64,000 nt of DNA from Paraburkholderia sp. ZP32-5 (GCF_021390495.1 NZ_JAJEJP010000003.1:1426001-1490000); one strand, 5' to 3'. Counted from the stretch's first letter, positions 1-10,812 are shown. Notes: generated by a model not told the origin, from the letters alone. Made by a program: numbers and translations.

Positions 1-3000
1 GCAACCAGGTTGCCGGTCGCGGCCGGTAAGCGGTGCGACGTCGCCAGCTCCTGCATGTTGGTGATCCCGCCGCCGTTCGCGGGCGGATACGGGTCGATCA
101 GGAATTCGGCATAGGCGGCGTACAACGCATAGTATTCGGCGATCTGGTTCGCATCCGTCGTGTTCGTCGGAATGCCAGGACCCCAGATCTCGCCCTGGTA
201 CGAGTTGCCGCTGTTCTGGCCGTAATACGACAGCAGCGTGCCGCCGGGGTAGGTCCCCTGCGGCGTATTCGCGTACAGGTTGAAGTCGAACGCGTAATCC
301 GTCGGATCCGGTACATAGATCGACGTCGTGCTGCCCGGATGCACCGGATTGGCGATCTGGAAGAACCCGTCGGTGACGCTCGCATCGACCTCGACGTTGT
401 TCGCCGCGCGGAACGTGATGATCGGCGCCTGACCGTTGAAGCGGTACGACAGCATGCCCGGCGTCGCGCCCGAGCCGAGGTTCCAGTTCGTCACGATCGA
501 GATGTTGCCGTTGTTGATCGCGTTGTCCGGATTGTCGAGTTCGATACCCGGCACCACGTTGACTGCCGGCATGGCGGCGAACTGCTGGGCGACGCCGCTC
601 ACGCCGTTGGCGACGAACTGCATCAGCGTGCCCGGTATCACGGTCTGCGTGCCGTCGCCGTTGATCACCGTCTGCGCGCCGTAGAACATCTGGTGATTGG
701 TATTCGTTGCGCCATCGGCCGGCACGAACGTGTCGTTCGTCAGGTCGCTGGCCAGATCGCTTTTGATCTGCGCCCACGACGCGCCCGGATCGTTCGACAG
801 CGTGGCCGTGGTCCATGTGCCGGTCGACGCGTCGTAGGTGCCGGGCGTGTAGTCGATCGTGTTGCCCTTCGGGTCGGTGAAGGTGCCCTTCACGAGCTGC
901 GCCGTGCCGTCCGGACCGACCGGCTGATACCACCCGGCCGGATCGACGATGCCGTCGAAGTGCTGCGCGCCGGTCGTCGTATCGGTGGTGCTCCACACTG
1001 CGTACGCTTCGAGATTCACCGCGCGCGCGCCCTTGATGTTGGCGCCCGACAATCCGACGTTCACGTACTGGCCGCCATTGGTCGCCGCGTCGCTGAGCAG
1101 CGGCGCGCGCAGGTTCACGACGCCGCCGAACAGGCCATCCTGCAGCACCGTCGCCATGCCGCCGCCGGACACGTCGATCGTCGCGCCCGAGCCCAGCGTG
1201 ATCTTGCCGGAGTTGCCGTACGCGACGTTCTCGTAACCGTATTGCGCGTTATATGAACCGGATGTCGGCGTGCCGCTGGTGCCGATATTGATCGTGCCGC
1301 CGAGCTGCGTCGACAGCGCGTTCGCGACCGGCGCCGCGGACGGATCGGAATTCGGCAGGTACGCGTCCGAGCCCTCGGCGCTCAGCGTGCCTTCGACGTC
1401 GACGCTGCTGCGTCCATACAGATCGATCGTGCCGCCCGCGTGCCCTCCCGATGCATCGGCAATGCCGTTCGCGTCGATCGTGCCGTTGATGATCACATTG
1501 CCGTTCGCGGTATCCGCCGCGCTGCCCGCGCCGCCGTCGGCGCTCAGCGACACCGTGTGCGCGTTGATCGAATGGCCGCTCGACAGCACCAGGTTGCCGG
1601 TCCTGGTCTCGATCGTGATCGCGTTGTTCACGCCGCTGGTCGCGAGTTCGGTCGCGAGATTGTCGAGATCGACCGCGCCGCCGGTGGCGAGCGAGAACGA
1701 TCCGCCGGTGTAGCCGGAGGCCGCGCCACCGCTGATCGTGCCGTTCAGTTCGACGGTCTGGTCCGGCGCCGACAGCGTCAGACTGCCGGCCGCACCGCCG
1801 CCCTTCGCGCCCGCGAAGTTCAGCGTCGAGCCCGCCGCGACATTCACGGTGCCGATATCGGACGTCAGCGAGATCGCGCCGCCCGGCGCGAAGACCGCCG
1901 TATCGAACACCGGCAGCGCAACGCCGCCCACATCGATGGTCGAGCCGGCCGCGATATCGACGTCGCCCGCGCTCGCCTCCATCGTCACATCGCCGCCCGG
2001 CGCTTCGATCGTCGCGCCGTTGTCGTGGATCGTCGCGCTGAGGAACGTGAAGGCGCCGCCGAGTGAGGTCAACGTCGGTACGGTGCCTTGTGCCGCGTTC
2101 AGGTCGAGTTCGTCGGTGGTCTTGATCGTCGAGCCGGAACCGGTGCCCGCAATGAACGCGGGCGCGCTCATCGCGACCGGCGTATTGCCGAAGTCGAGCG
2201 TGCCGTTGCCCGACGCGACGATCGCGCCGGTGCTGTTCAGCGCCGCGGAGGAGAAGCCGGCGATCGTCGCGTTGCCGTTGCCGAATGCGAGCACGTTCGC
2301 ATCGAGCGTCAGCGTGCCGCCGCCCGCGACGCCCCCGGTATCCGGCGCGCCAACGTCGTTGCTCAATGTCAGTTGCGGCGCACTGATCGTCACCGATCCG
2401 CCGTTGCCCTGGAACACGCCGGCGCTCAGTTCGACCTGATTGACGAAATTCACGTCGACGTCGCCGTCGAAATCGATCGCGCCGGAACTGCGCAAAATCA
2501 CTTCATGCGCGCCCGCCAATTGCGCGAGCTGGGTCTGCCCGACCACGAAGCCGGGCAGCGCGGCAGCCGCCGCGCCGGTCTGGTTGGTGAACGTGATTGC
2601 CGAACCGTCGACGGCGATCACATTGCCCGACAGGCTCGCGGCCGGACTGAAGCTCAGGTTGCCCGACGAATCGAGCGTCAGCGCCGCGCCGCCGTCGAGC
2701 ACCGCGCCGGCCCCGACCGTCAGCAGACCGGCATTGCTCGCGACCGGCGACGTGTTCTGGCGCGTGACGACCACGTCGCCGCCATTGCTGACCGACAGGA
2801 ACGCGCCGTCGCCGGAAACCGCCGCTATGGCGGCGGCGCCGTTCGCCGCGGCCACCCCGTTCTGGCCGATCGTGATCGGCACGTCGCGCGCGGCCGGATA
2901 GCTGCCTTGCGCCTGGATCACGCTGCCCGGGTCGATACGCAGCCCGTTCGCCGCGTTCGGATCGGTGCCGGTCGGGTCCGTCTTCGTGACCAGCATCACT

Positions 3001-6000
3001 TCCGGTCCGGTCAGCGGATCGGCCGCGTCGTTCGACACGACGATGCTGTTCGCGATCGCATCGATCGTGATGCCGCCGCTGGTCGGCGTGCGCGTGCCGC
3101 CGATTAGCAGGCTGCCCGCGCCGAGCGTATCGAGCTGATCGGCGCTGATCTGCAGATAACCCGGCAGCACCGCTTCGGCGCCGGAACCGCTACCGACGAT
3201 CTGGATATCCTGCGACGCGATATCGACTTCGGCCGGCGCGCCGCCGGGCGCCGCCGATGCGTTCAGCGCCGCGCCGAGCGACAGCGCGCTGGTCGCGGCC
3301 AGCACGAGCTGGCCGCCATCCCTCGGCAGCGGCGGCGTGACGTTGCCCTTGTCCGCCGCCTGCGCCGCGAAGAAGCTGTTGGCGCCGGTCAGCGTGTACT
3401 GCGAGTACTGCTGCCACACCTGCGCCGACTGCACGTCGAACACCAGCGGCGTCGCGCTGCGCGAGCCGTCGAGCGCATTGCTCATGTAGCCGGTCGCGAC
3501 CACGGTGCCGTCCGCGAGCGTCTGCGCGGCGCCCGGCACGGCCGTGCCGCCGGCGCTCGACACGGTGACCCGGTATGCGCCGGGCAGCGTCGCGTACTTC
3601 GCCGGCAGCAGCGTGTAGTTGCCGGCCGGCAAGCCCGGCACACCCGACAGATAAACCGATTCGCCGACTGCGCTATTGAGCGCCGCGCTGCCGATGCCCA
3701 TCGAGTCGGTCGTCGTGGTGGCGCCGGCCGAGTTGGTCGACGGCTGGACCGTCTGCGCGAACACCGGATCGTAGGCCGCCACCGGCGCCTGCGCGCCCGG
3801 CAGGATCGCGTAGACGTTGCCGCCGTTCGCGTTGACCGGCACCGCGAGCCCGCCCGCGTTCTTCGAGTAGTCGATGTTGTATTGCGACAGCAGGTCGCGC
3901 GTGCCGCCGGTGCCCGGCACCCATTCCTCGGCCTGCAGATCGCCGCCGCCGGACAGGTCGATGGTCGCGCCCGCGTTCAGTGCGACATGGCTGCCGTTCA
4001 CGCTGATGAACTTCGCCGGCGGCGCGGCCAGGTCCGGCACCGAGCTCGCGGTGCCGCCGATCGGATTGAATTGCCACTCGACGCCGTCGATCGTCGCGCC
4101 GTACGGAATCAGCGCGCCATCGTTCGATACCGACGTGACGCTGTTGCTGCCGAGCACCACCGAATCGGTCGCGACCAGCAGCGGCGCTTGTCCACTGGTC
4201 GGCACGAGCGGGCTGAACTGCGCCTGCGTGGCCGGATCCGTCGGATCGCCGATACCGAAGATCAGGCTGCCCGACGGCGCACGCACGGTGCCCGACTGCA
4301 CGATATTGGTCGCGTCGACCAGCAGCGCGCCGCCCGCCGACAACGGCACGCCCGATGTGCCGTTCGACAGGAACGTGATCGTCGTCGGCAGCGGCGCGCC
4401 GTCGACCGTCGGCCCGACCGCCGCGAGAATGAAGCTGCTGCCTGTCGACGGATAGACATCCGCCGCGCGCAGCGTCAGGTTGCCCGACGTGACCAGCACG
4501 CCGTCGCCGAGCGCCTCGCCGCTCGGGATCGCCGAGCTCATGCGGATATCGCCGCTGCTCGTCAGGTTGGTCTGCGCGAAGTTATTGAGCTGGAACTGGT
4601 TGACGAGGTCGACGAACGACGCGTTCACGTTCAGCGTGCCGTCGCCGGCCGCCACGACCGGCGTGAAGACCCCCTGGTTGCCGATGCCCATCGGTGCGTC
4701 GATCGCCACGTACGGCGCGGCAAGATTCACCTGCGGCGCGCCGAGCGCGCTCACCCCGGTCTCGCCTTTCAGCAGCGCGGCGAGCGTCTCGCCGTTCGTC
4801 AGGCTCTGCACGCCGCTGTCGTTCAGTGCAACGATCTGCGTGCTGTCGATGATCAGCGCACGCGACAGCGACAGATCGATACTGCCGTCGAAGATCACCG
4901 GCGCCGTCGGCGCCTCGCCGCTGTGCCCGCCGTTGACCACCAGCGTGCTGATGCCGGAGCCGTCCAGCCGGTCGAGCGCGAAGCGCATCACGCCATACGA
5001 TGTCTGGTCCGCCCCGTTCGAGGTCGTGGTCGCGCCCGGAAAATCCTGGCCCGGCGCCAACCCGGCCGGTACCAGTTCGCCGCTCTGCTGCAAGACCAGT
5101 GCGGTGGTGCCCGGCGCAATCGCGTTGCCGCCACCCGGCAGCAGCGCCAGCGTGATGGGGTTCAGCTCGGCGAGCAGCGTCAGCGTGCCGCCCTGCGCCT
5201 GCGCGGCGCCCGGCTGCGCGCGCAGCGTGCCGTCGAACGCGAGGCCACCCGCGGCGCCGAGCGTGATCGAGCCGGCGTCGCTCCATACCTGCTGCGGCGC
5301 ATACAGCCCGGACGATTGCGGCATGTCGAAGGTGGCCGAGGCTCCGGATACGTCGATCACCGAGCCGGCCTGCGCGACCACGAAGCCCGAGTCGTCGACC
5401 AGCGACACTGAGCCGCCCGGCAACACCTTGCCGCTATCCGGCACGATCATGCCCTGCGCGGTGCGCACCGGCGCCGCGGACGGATTGGTCAGCGCGATGC
5501 CGGCCACGTCGAGTACCGCGTTCGCGCCGAGCCATACCGATTTGCTGTCCGACGTGAAGTTCGCGCCGCCCAGCGCGCTCTCGCCGAGCACCGTCAGGTT
5601 CGAACCCAGCGGATCGCCGGTCAGCGTGATCTCGCCGCCCGGTGCGTAGATCGAACCGAGGACCGTGGTCTGCGCGGGCGAACCGAGATCGACGTGCGCG
5701 CCCGGGTCGGCGACGATCGACGCGCCCTCGCCGAGCGTCACTGCGCCGGTCACGTCCGTATAGCCGGGACGCGTCACGTTGAGGCCCACGCCCTGCGGCT
5801 GCCAGGCCAGATAGTTGCCGGCGGTCAGTTGCAGACTGGTCGGCTGGCGATAGTAGGCGTCGGTGGTACCGAGCGTCGTCAGCCCGTTCGAGAACAGGTC
5901 CGAGCCGCTCACCGCGCCTTGCAGCGCGGCGCCGTTCGGCAGCAGATTCTGTTGCGTCAGCCGCAATTGGGTGCCCGGCGCGATCGTCGCGTCGTACATC

Positions 6001-9000
6001 GCATTCAGCTCGTACTTGCCGAAACCCTGCTGAGCGAAAAAGCTGTCCGGCAGATAGACGGTCCAGTTCGGCGTCTGCGACGCATCGCCGCCGATCTGGA
6101 AACCGAGCGCCTGCAGCGCGAGCGTGCCGCCGCCCGCGAAGCCCGCGCTGCGGATCGTGCCGTTCAGTTCGAGCGTGCCCGCGGTCGGCTCGAGGGTCGG
6201 CAGGTTCGAGCCGCCGTCGCCGGTGTCGCCGAACTGCAGTTGCGTGAAATAGGTCAGCAGCGCGAGGCTGCCGCCCTTGCCCTGGGCGACGCCGTTGCTC
6301 ATCAGCAGTTGCCCGTTCGACTGGATCTCGCCGCCGCCCGACACATCGATCAGGCTGCCCGTCTGCAGCACGATCGAGCCGCTCGTGTCGGTGATTGGGG
6401 TACCGGGGGGAGCAAACAGCACGGTGTTGCTGCTGTCCGGCGTGGACACGATGATCGTGCCGCCGTTGATGTATTCGCTGTCGCCGGTCACGGTGCCCGG
6501 CGCCTGCTGCGTATCGTTGTTGACCCACTGGCCCGCGACGCTCAGCACGCCGTTCGCGCCGAGCACGACGTTGCTGCCGAAGCCGCCGGTGATCGTGATG
6601 TTGCCGCCCGGCGCGATCAGGCTACCGAGGATCGTGATGTCGCCGCCGCTGTGATCGGTCAGCGTGATCGAGCCGCCCGGCTGCACGCTGAGCTGCGTGC
6701 CGGCGGCGACCGTGAAGCCCTTGCCGCCGGTCTTGTTCTCGGTCAGCGAGACGTTCGAGAAGCCGCCCGCGCTCAGCGTGTTCGCGGGCACCACCATGTT
6801 CTCCAGCACGTTGTCGGGGTCGGTGGCCGGCAATGCGCTGAGCGCGTCGGTATCGAGCGGCGTGCTCGCGCCGAAATTCGTGCCGAGCGAGTCGAGCGAC
6901 GGCGCGCTGTTCTGGATGATGATCGCGGTCTCTTCGCCGCCGACCGTCGTGCTCCCGCCGAGCGTCAGCGCCGCGTTCACGCCGAGAGCGAAGGTGCCGC
7001 CGATCGGCTGGTTGTTGTTCTGCACCTGCTTCGAGCCGCCGACTGCCTGCGCCTGGATCTGCCCGTCGAGCACCATGTCCTGCGTCGCGAAGATATCCAG
7101 CGTGCCCGCGTTGCCGCCGACGATGAAGTCGCTCTCGTAGACGCCGCCGGTCAGCAGCGGGTTGTACCACTCGTTGGTGACGCCCCAGCGACTGTGCCGG
7201 TCGACGAACACGCCGGCCACGCCGACGTAGGTGTCGTACGGATTCGCCTGGCCGATCGGCACGATCGCGCCGTTCGCATCGACGAGCCGCGTCGTATCGA
7301 CGATGCCGCCGTCGTAGTGCACGTAGCCGCCGTTCAGGTTCAGCGTCGAGCCGCTGGCCGTCATCACCTCGTTGGCGGCGAGCTTGATCGTGCCGCCGTT
7401 GGTCAGCAACTGGTCGATCGAACGCGGAATCAGATCGACATAGCCGGACAGGTTCAGGATCGGGCTGCCGACCCATTGGCTGCCGTCCGGGTTGGTGCCC
7501 GACAGCGTGCTGTCGAATATCAGGTTCTTGAAGCCGTTCAGGAAGCCGTCGCGCAACAGCGGCGAGTTCGCGAGCTCGTTCTCGCTGATCGTCGGCACGG
7601 TGACGAGGATGTCCGAGATCGGCAGTTCGACGTTCGCGATACCCGATACGTCGATCGTGGCGCCGTTGTCGATATAGAGACGCCCCTGCACCGCGGTATC
7701 GCCCGCCGGCGTCCGGTCGCCCGCGCCCAGGCCGCCCGGCGTCAGCGCGACGAGCGACACGGTCGAGCCCGGCGCCTCGACCAGCGAGCCGCCCTGCATC
7801 CAGATCGAGCCGGCCGTCGCGGAGACCGTACCCGCCGTGAAGGTGGTGCCGGGGCTCGACGTCGCGGTCTTGCCGTCGTCGTCCGGCAGCACGGTGGTCA
7901 CCGAACCCGGCCCGAACACCAGTTGCCCCGCGCGCGGCGTGCCCAACGTATCGTTACCGTCCGAGATGCTTTGCTGCGGATAGGTCGCGGTCGGATTGGT
8001 GACGATCAGCGGCGTGTTCGCCTGGTGCTCGTCGACCGTCGAGATGATGATGCTGCCCGGCTCGCTGACGCTGGTGGTCACGCCGACCACGCCGTTCTGG
8101 TTGACGTTGGTGCCGAGCAGATTGACCGTGCCGCGCTCGGCCTGCACGAGGCCCGTATTGGTCAGCGTGCCGGCCGGCGTGATGTCCGGCGCGAGCGCGC
8201 CGGTGCCGGCCGACACGCGTCCGCTCAGCTCGGGCATCAGCACCTGCGGATTCGCCTGGTTCGGCGCGAGGCTCACACCGATACCGGCCGCAAGCACCAC
8301 CTGGCCGTCCGTCGCGGCAATGCTGCCGGCGTTGTTGACCTGATATCCGGCGATCAGCACGAGGCCGCCGTCGCTGACCGTGCCGTTCGTATGCGTGGTG
8401 ATCGACGCGCCCTGCTCGATCGTCACGTTACCCGGCGGCACGTAGTCCGAAGCCGCGGCGACCGAGACCGCGTTGCCGAGGCCCAGCACTTCGTTGGACG
8501 GCACGGATGTCGAGATGATCGGCTTGCTCTGGCCCGCCTCCAGCCCGGCGAGGCCACCGGTCTGACTGAGGAAGAACTGGTTGCTCGCCTCGACGTCGCT
8601 CGGGGTCTGCACGATGTCGTCGTTCAGGTTCAGGAACTCCATCGCCGAGGCCACCAGCGAATGGACGTTGACCTGCGAGCCCGCGCCGAACACGATGCCG
8701 TTGCGGTTGACCACGTACACCGAGCCGTCCGCCTTGACGTTGCCGAGAATCTGGCTCGGCGCGCCCGTCGGATCGACGATGCGGTTCAGGATCACCCAGT
8801 TGTTCGCGCCGTTGGTCTGCGTGCCGCCCGACTGATCGAAGTCGAGCGTGGTCTGCCGGCCGACGTTCATCGTCTGCCACGTGACCACCGCGTCCTGCGC
8901 CGTCTGCTTGACGGTGACGTTGACGGTGCCGTTCGGGTTGACCGTCTGCACCGGCCCGTTCGCGTTGATCCACAGGTTCGGATTGCTGCTCGCATTGGAG

Positions 9001-9437
9001 GTCGCGGCGGTCGGCAGGTTGTTGGTGTCGAACGCCACGCCCGGCGCCACCTGCAGCCCGCCGGCGGCGAGCCCGTTCGGCACGTTCGACCCGTTCGACG
9101 ATGCAGCCGCGGCTGCGGCCGCCTTCTGTGCGGCGATCTGCTGGGCGATGCCCTGCGCCGCGCGCGCGAGATTCTGGATCGACGGCTGGCTTACCTGCAG
9201 CGCCTGTTGCGGCGAGATCCCGACGCCGAGGTTCGTCACGCCGGCAGCGCCGCCGCCCGCGACGCTCACCCGCGCGCCGGCGTTCGCCAGGTTCACGAGC
9301 CCGGCGGCATGCGCGTTCGTCGCGGCGCTCGCCGCCAGCATCAAGGCAATCGCATGGCAGACCGGACGCAGTGTCAACGCATGTCGGCTGAAAGAGTGGC
9401 GGACGGCTTTTGCTTGTTCGAACTTACGGGCACTCAT
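1..9437 (-). CDS. Giant two-partner-secretion exoprotein (filamentous haemagglutinin / PdtA-like TpsA), C-terminus outside window
   Basis: A continuous minus-strand frame starts at ATG 9437 and runs off the left edge, giving about 3145 visible residues. A purine-rich Shine-Dalgarno (AGGGGAAG) lies 7 nt upstream. Residues 1-45 form a long basic signal peptide ending ...TNAHA-AG. Residues ~150-330 look like the TPS/haemagglutination N-terminal domain, with the motif NRNGIVFGAGSQVN near residue 250 and a preceding Q-rich stretch with WQTMNVG. The rest is Gly/Ala/Asn/Ser/Thr-rich, low in Cys, with repeated short strands such as GSGATIDVSGG, as in a beta-helix adhesin. Such proteins cross the outer membrane through a TpsB pore; no tpsB is visible, so it would lie beyond the left edge. 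The gene follows a sigma/anti-sigma pair in the same direction, which suggests control by that ECF sigma factor. Family call is firm; the role (adhesion, competition or other) is unknown. Confidence 0.9.
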   Translation of the reverse strand, partial: MSARKFEQAKAVRHSFSRHALTLRPVCHAIALMLAASAATNAHAAGLVNLANAGARVSVAGGGAAGVTNLGVGISPQQALQVSQPSIQNLARAAQGIAQQIAAQKAAAAAAASSNGSNVPNGLAAGGLQVAPGVAFDTNNLPTAATSNASSNPNLWINANGPVQTVNPNGTVNVTVKQTAQDAVVTWQTMNVGRQTTLDFDQSGGTQTNGANNWVILNRIVDPTGAPSQILGNVKADGSVYVVNRNGIVFGAGSQVNVHSLVASAMEFLNLNDDIVQTPSDVEASNQFFLSQTGGLAGLEAGQSKPIISTSVPSNEVLGLGNAVSVAAASDYVPPGNVTIEQGASITTHTNGTVSDGGLVLIAGYQVNNAGSIAATDGQVVLAAGIGVSLAPNQANPQVLMPELSGRVSAGTGALAPDITPAGTLTNTGLVQAERGTVNLLGTNVNQNGVVGVTTSVSEPGSIIISTVDEHQANTPLIVTNPTATYPQQSISDGNDTLGTPRAGQLVFGPGSVTTVLPDDDGKTATSSPGTTFTAGTVSATAGSIWMQGGSLVEAPGSTVSLVALTPGGLGAGDRTPAGDTAVQGRLYIDNGATIDVSGIANVELPISDILVTVPTISENELANSPLLRDGFLNGFKNLIFDSTLSGTNPDGSQWVGSPILNLSGYVDLIPRSIDQLLTNGGTIKLAANEVMTASGSTLNLNGGYVHYDGGIVDTTRLVDANGAIVPIGQANPYDTYVGVAGVFVDRHSRWGVTNEWYNPLLTGGVYESDFIVGGNAGTLDIFATQDMVLDGQIQAQAVGGSKQVQNNNQPIGGTFALGVNAALTLGGSTTVGGEETAIIIQNSAPSLDSLGTNFGASTPLDTDALSALPATDPDNVLENMVVPANTLSAGGFSNVSLTENKTGGKGFTVAAGTQLSVQPGGSITLTDHSGGDITILGSLIAPGGNITITGGFGSNVVLGANGVLSVAGQWVNNDTQQAPGTVTGDSEYINGGTIIVSTPDSSNTVLFAPPGTPITDTSGSIVLQTGSLIDVSGGGEIQSNGQLLMSNGVAQGKGGSLALLTYFTQLQFGDTGDGGSNLPTLEPTAGTLELNGTIRSAGFAGGGTLALQALGFQIGGDASQTPNWTVYLPDSFFAQQGFGKYELNAMYDATIAPGTQLRLTQQNLLPNGAALQGAVSGSDLFSNGLTTLGTTDAYYRQPTSLQLTAGNYLAWQPQGVGLNVTRPGYTDVTGAVTLGEGASIVADPGAHVDLGSPAQTTVLGSIYAPGGEITLTGDPLGSNLTVLGESALGGANFTSDSKSVWLGANAVLDVAGIALTNPSAAPVRTAQGMIVPDSGKVLPGGSVSLVDDSGFVVAQAGSVIDVSGASATFDMPQSSGLYAPQQVWSDAGSITLGAAGGLAFDGTLRAQPGAAQAQGGTLTLLAELNPITLALLPGGGNAIAPGTTALVLQQSGELVPAGLAPGQDFPGATTTSNGADQTSYGVMRFALDRLDGSGISTLVVNGGHSGEAPTAPVIFDGSIDLSLSRALIIDSTQIVALNDSGVQSLTNGETLAALLKGETGVSALGAPQVNLAAPYVAIDAPMGIGNQGVFTPVVAAGDGTLNVNASFVDLVNQFQLNNFAQTNLTSSGDIRMSSAIPSGEALGDGVLVTSGNLTLRAADVYPSTGSSFILAAVGPTVDGAPLPTTITFLSNGTSGVPLSAGGALLVDATNIVQSGTVRAPSGSLIFGIGDPTDPATQAQFSPLVPTSGQAPLLVATDSVVLGSNSVTSVSNDGALIPYGATIDGVEWQFNPIGGTASSVPDLAAPPAKFISVNGSHVALNAGATIDLSGGGDLQAEEWVPGTGGTRDLLSQYNIDYSKNAGGLAVPVNANGGNVYAILPGAQAPVAAYDPVFAQTVQPSTNSAGATTTTDSMGIGSAALNSAVGESVYLSGVPGLPAGNYTLLPAKYATLPGAYRVTVSSAGGTAVPGAAQTLADGTVVATGYMSNALDGSRSATPLVFDVQSAQVWQQYSQYTLTGANSFFAAQAADKGNVTPPLPRDGGQLVLAATSALSLGAALNASAAPGGAPAEVDIASQDIQIVGSGSGAEAVLPGYLQISADQLDTLGAGSLLIGGTRTPTSGGITIDAIANSIVVSNDAADPLTGPEVMLVTKTDPTGTDPNAANGLRIDPGSVIQAQGSYPAARDVPITIGQNGVAAANGAAAIAAVSGDGAFLSVSNGGDVVVTRQNTSPVASNAGLLTVGAGAVLDGGAALTLDSSGNLSFSPAASLSGNVIAVDGSAITFTNQTGAAAAALPGFVVGQTQLAQLAGAHEVILRSSGAIDFDGDVDVNFVNQVELSAGVFQGNGGSVTISAPQLTLSNDVGAPDTGGVAGGGTLTLDANVLAFGNGNATIAGFSSAALNSTGAIVASGNGTLDFGNTPVAMSAPAFIAGTGSGSTIKTTDELDLNAAQGTVPTLTSLGGAFTFLSATIHDNGATIEAPGGDVTMEASAGDVDIAAGSTIDVGGVALPVFDTAVFAPGGAISLTSDIGTVNVAAGSTLNFAGAKGGGAAGSLTLSAPDQTVELNGTISGGAASGYTGGSFSLATGGAVDLDNLATELATSGVNNAITIETRTGNLVLSSGHSINAHTVSLSADGGAGSAADTANGNVIINGTIDANGIADASGGHAGGTIDLYGRSSVDVEGTLSAEGSDAYLPNSDPSAAPVANALSTQLGGTINIGTSGTPTSGSYNAQYGYENVAYGNSGKITLGSGATIDVSGGGMATVLQDGLFGGVVNLRAPLLSDAATNGGQYVNVGLSGANIKGARAVNLEAYAVWSTTDTTTGAQHFDGIVDPAGWYQPVGPDGTAQLVKGTFTDPKGNTIDYTPGTYDASTGTWTTATLSNDPGASWAQIKSDLASDLTNDTFVPADGATNTNHQMFYGAQTVINGDGTQTVIPGTLMQFVANGVSGVAQQFAAMPAVNVVPGIELDNPDNAINNGNISIVTNWNLGSGATPGMLSYRFNGQAPIITFRAANNVEVDASVTDGFFQIANPVHPGSTTSIYVPDPTDYAFDFNLYANTPQGTYPGGTLLSYYGQNSGNSYQGEIWGPGIPTNTTDANQIAEYYALYAAYAEFLIDPYPPANGGGITNMQELATSHRLPAATGNLV

Positions 9438-9794
9438 GTGCAACTTCCCCTGTGGCGAGCCACTTACAGAATGTGAACGAAATAGGTTTTCGGCTTCATT
9501 GCCCCTCTGCAGGGGGCGTACATTGCACTTACGAACGAGCCTGTCTAAACCCGCCTATTTATTGGTCTCGTATCGTGTAAAAGGCGTGAATGTGGGGGGT
9601 GAGGGGTCGTTGGGGAGTGGGATAGAGATACAGATGGCGACGACGCCGAGAAGAAAGACTGAGGCGGGAGGTCTAGAGCGGCCGTGAGCCGCAGGCCGCT
9701 GGCTGCGGCTCATGGAGGGAAACAGCGTGCCCGCAATCATAGGCACGCGCGTCCGAAAAGCGGCATCCGGTTCGCCCGGCTTGCCGCGTAAAGA
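9438..9794 (-). other. Intergenic leader between the anti-sigma gene and tpsA
   Basis: This 357-bp stretch holds no gene that I can support. It should carry the tpsA promoter, presumably read by the neighbouring ECF sigma factor, but I cannot identify the -35/-10 pair. A near-palindrome (GCCCCTCTGCAGGGGGC, 9501-9517) lies about 65 nt before the tpsA start and could fold in the mRNA leader. A purine-rich G tract (plus strand, ~9594-9620) separates it from the hairpin at 9686-9711. Confidence 0.5.
9686..9711 (-). terminator. Hairpin downstream of the anti-sigma gene
   Basis: Inverted repeat GAGCCGCA / TGCGGCTC (9686-9693 and 9704-9711), an 8-bp perfect stem with a 10-nt loop, lies 84 nt past the anti-sigma stop. 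There is no T-run, so it may be a weak or attenuating terminator that partly insulates tpsA from the regulatory operon. Confidence 0.4.
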
Positions 9795-10811
9795 TCAAGT
9801 GAAGAGGACGACGCGTCCAGGCAGCCGCACCGCATGCGCGCCGGTGATGCGGCAAATCAGATCGATCGCATCGTCGAGCCGCGCCAGCGCGAACTGCGCA
9901 TGCACGCGCGCGTCCTTCAGCCCGGCATTGTTCAGAATGAGCCTGCCAGGCCGGTAGCGGTTGATTTCCTCGACGACGTCGGTCAGCGGCGCGTCCTTGA
10001 ACATCAGCACGCCGCGACGCCAGGCTGTCACCATGCCCGCATCGACCCGCGAGACCGGACGCACGTTGCGATCGTCGTACATCAGTTGTTGCGACGCCGA
10101 CAGCGTCAGCTGCCCGCGCGGATGCTCGAAGGCAAGCTCGCCCGATACGCAGGTGACGCACACGTTATCGCCGGTACGGCGTACGTCGAAGCGCGCGGCG
10201 CTGGCCTGCAGCCGGCCGCTCCCCGCCTTGACGACGACCGGCAACGCGGTAACGCCGAGCGCCGGCGCGCTCGCGACGACCTCCGCTTCTCCAGCCAGCA
10301 GATCGATGCCGTGCTGGCCGTCCGACATGTCGTGCGTCCGCAGCAGATCGATACGGGTTTGCGTGTTCATCTCGACCACGACGTGCGCGGAAAGCGCGAC
10401 CTGGCGTTGCTCGCCGGTTTCCGTCCGGTAATCGGACGCGAAGTCGCCCAATGCCGGCCACAGTTGCATCGGCGGACGAAATGCCAGCCATGACGCGCCC
10501 GCCGCCACGGCAAAACCCACGAAGGCGCGCCGTGCCGGCCGCGGCACCAGCGCACGGGCCGCCCGTGCGTCCGCGGCACGATCGGCGGCGCGCTGCTCGG
10601 CCCTGACCTCGCCGGCCACGACGCCAAGCTGCGTCCATGTCCGGCTCAGCACGCGGGCCACGCGAGCGTGATCGGGATGTTCGTCGCACCAGCGCTGAAA
10701 CGCCTGAGCGTCATCCCGCGTCGCGCGGCCGGAGCGCAATCGCACCAGCCAGGCTTGCGCCTGTCTTGCGATCTCCGTGGACGGGTCGTCCGTTTTGCTC
10801 ATCGTGTCCAT
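9795..10811 (-). CDS. FecR-family anti-sigma factor (VreR-like)
   Basis: The 338-residue protein has the usual FecR order. Residues ~10-60 form the N-terminal cytoplasmic sigma-binding (DUF4880) region with RWCDEHPDHARV. A membrane segment follows at ~95-110 (AFVGFAVAAGASWLAF), then the periplasmic FecR domain (~130-240) and a C-terminal STN-like DUF4974 region (~265-335, beginning LMFKDAPLTDVVEEINRY). Proteins of this family hold an ECF sigma factor inactive until a periplasmic signal arrives, often acting also as a positive factor after proteolysis. The start codon (ATG 10811) lies one base after the stop of the sigma gene, so the two are translationally coupled. Here the periplasmic partner is likely the STN/TonB-C protein at 11376-12146 rather than a TonB-dependent receptor. 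Confidence 0.88.
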   Translation of the reverse strand: MDTMSKTDDPSTEIARQAQAWLVRLRSGRATRDDAQAFQRWCDEHPDHARVARVLSRTWTQLGVVAGEVRAEQRAADRAADARAARALVPRPARRAFVGFAVAAGASWLAFRPPMQLWPALGDFASDYRTETGEQRQVALSAHVVVEMNTQTRIDLLRTHDMSDGQHGIDLLAGEAEVVASAPALGVTALPVVVKAGSGRLQASAARFDVRRTGDNVCVTCVSGELAFEHPRGQLTLSASQQLMYDDRNVRPVSRVDAGMVTAWRRGVLMFKDAPLTDVVEEINRYRPGRLILNNAGLKDARVHAQFALARLDDAIDLICRITGAHAVRLPGRVVLFT

Positions 10812-10812
10812 A

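Noticed and set aside
5694..9476. 1260-codon plus-strand open frame
   Set aside because: It is the antisense of tpsA, extremely rich in Arg/Ala/Val with no domain; long shadow frames are normal opposite GC-rich genes.
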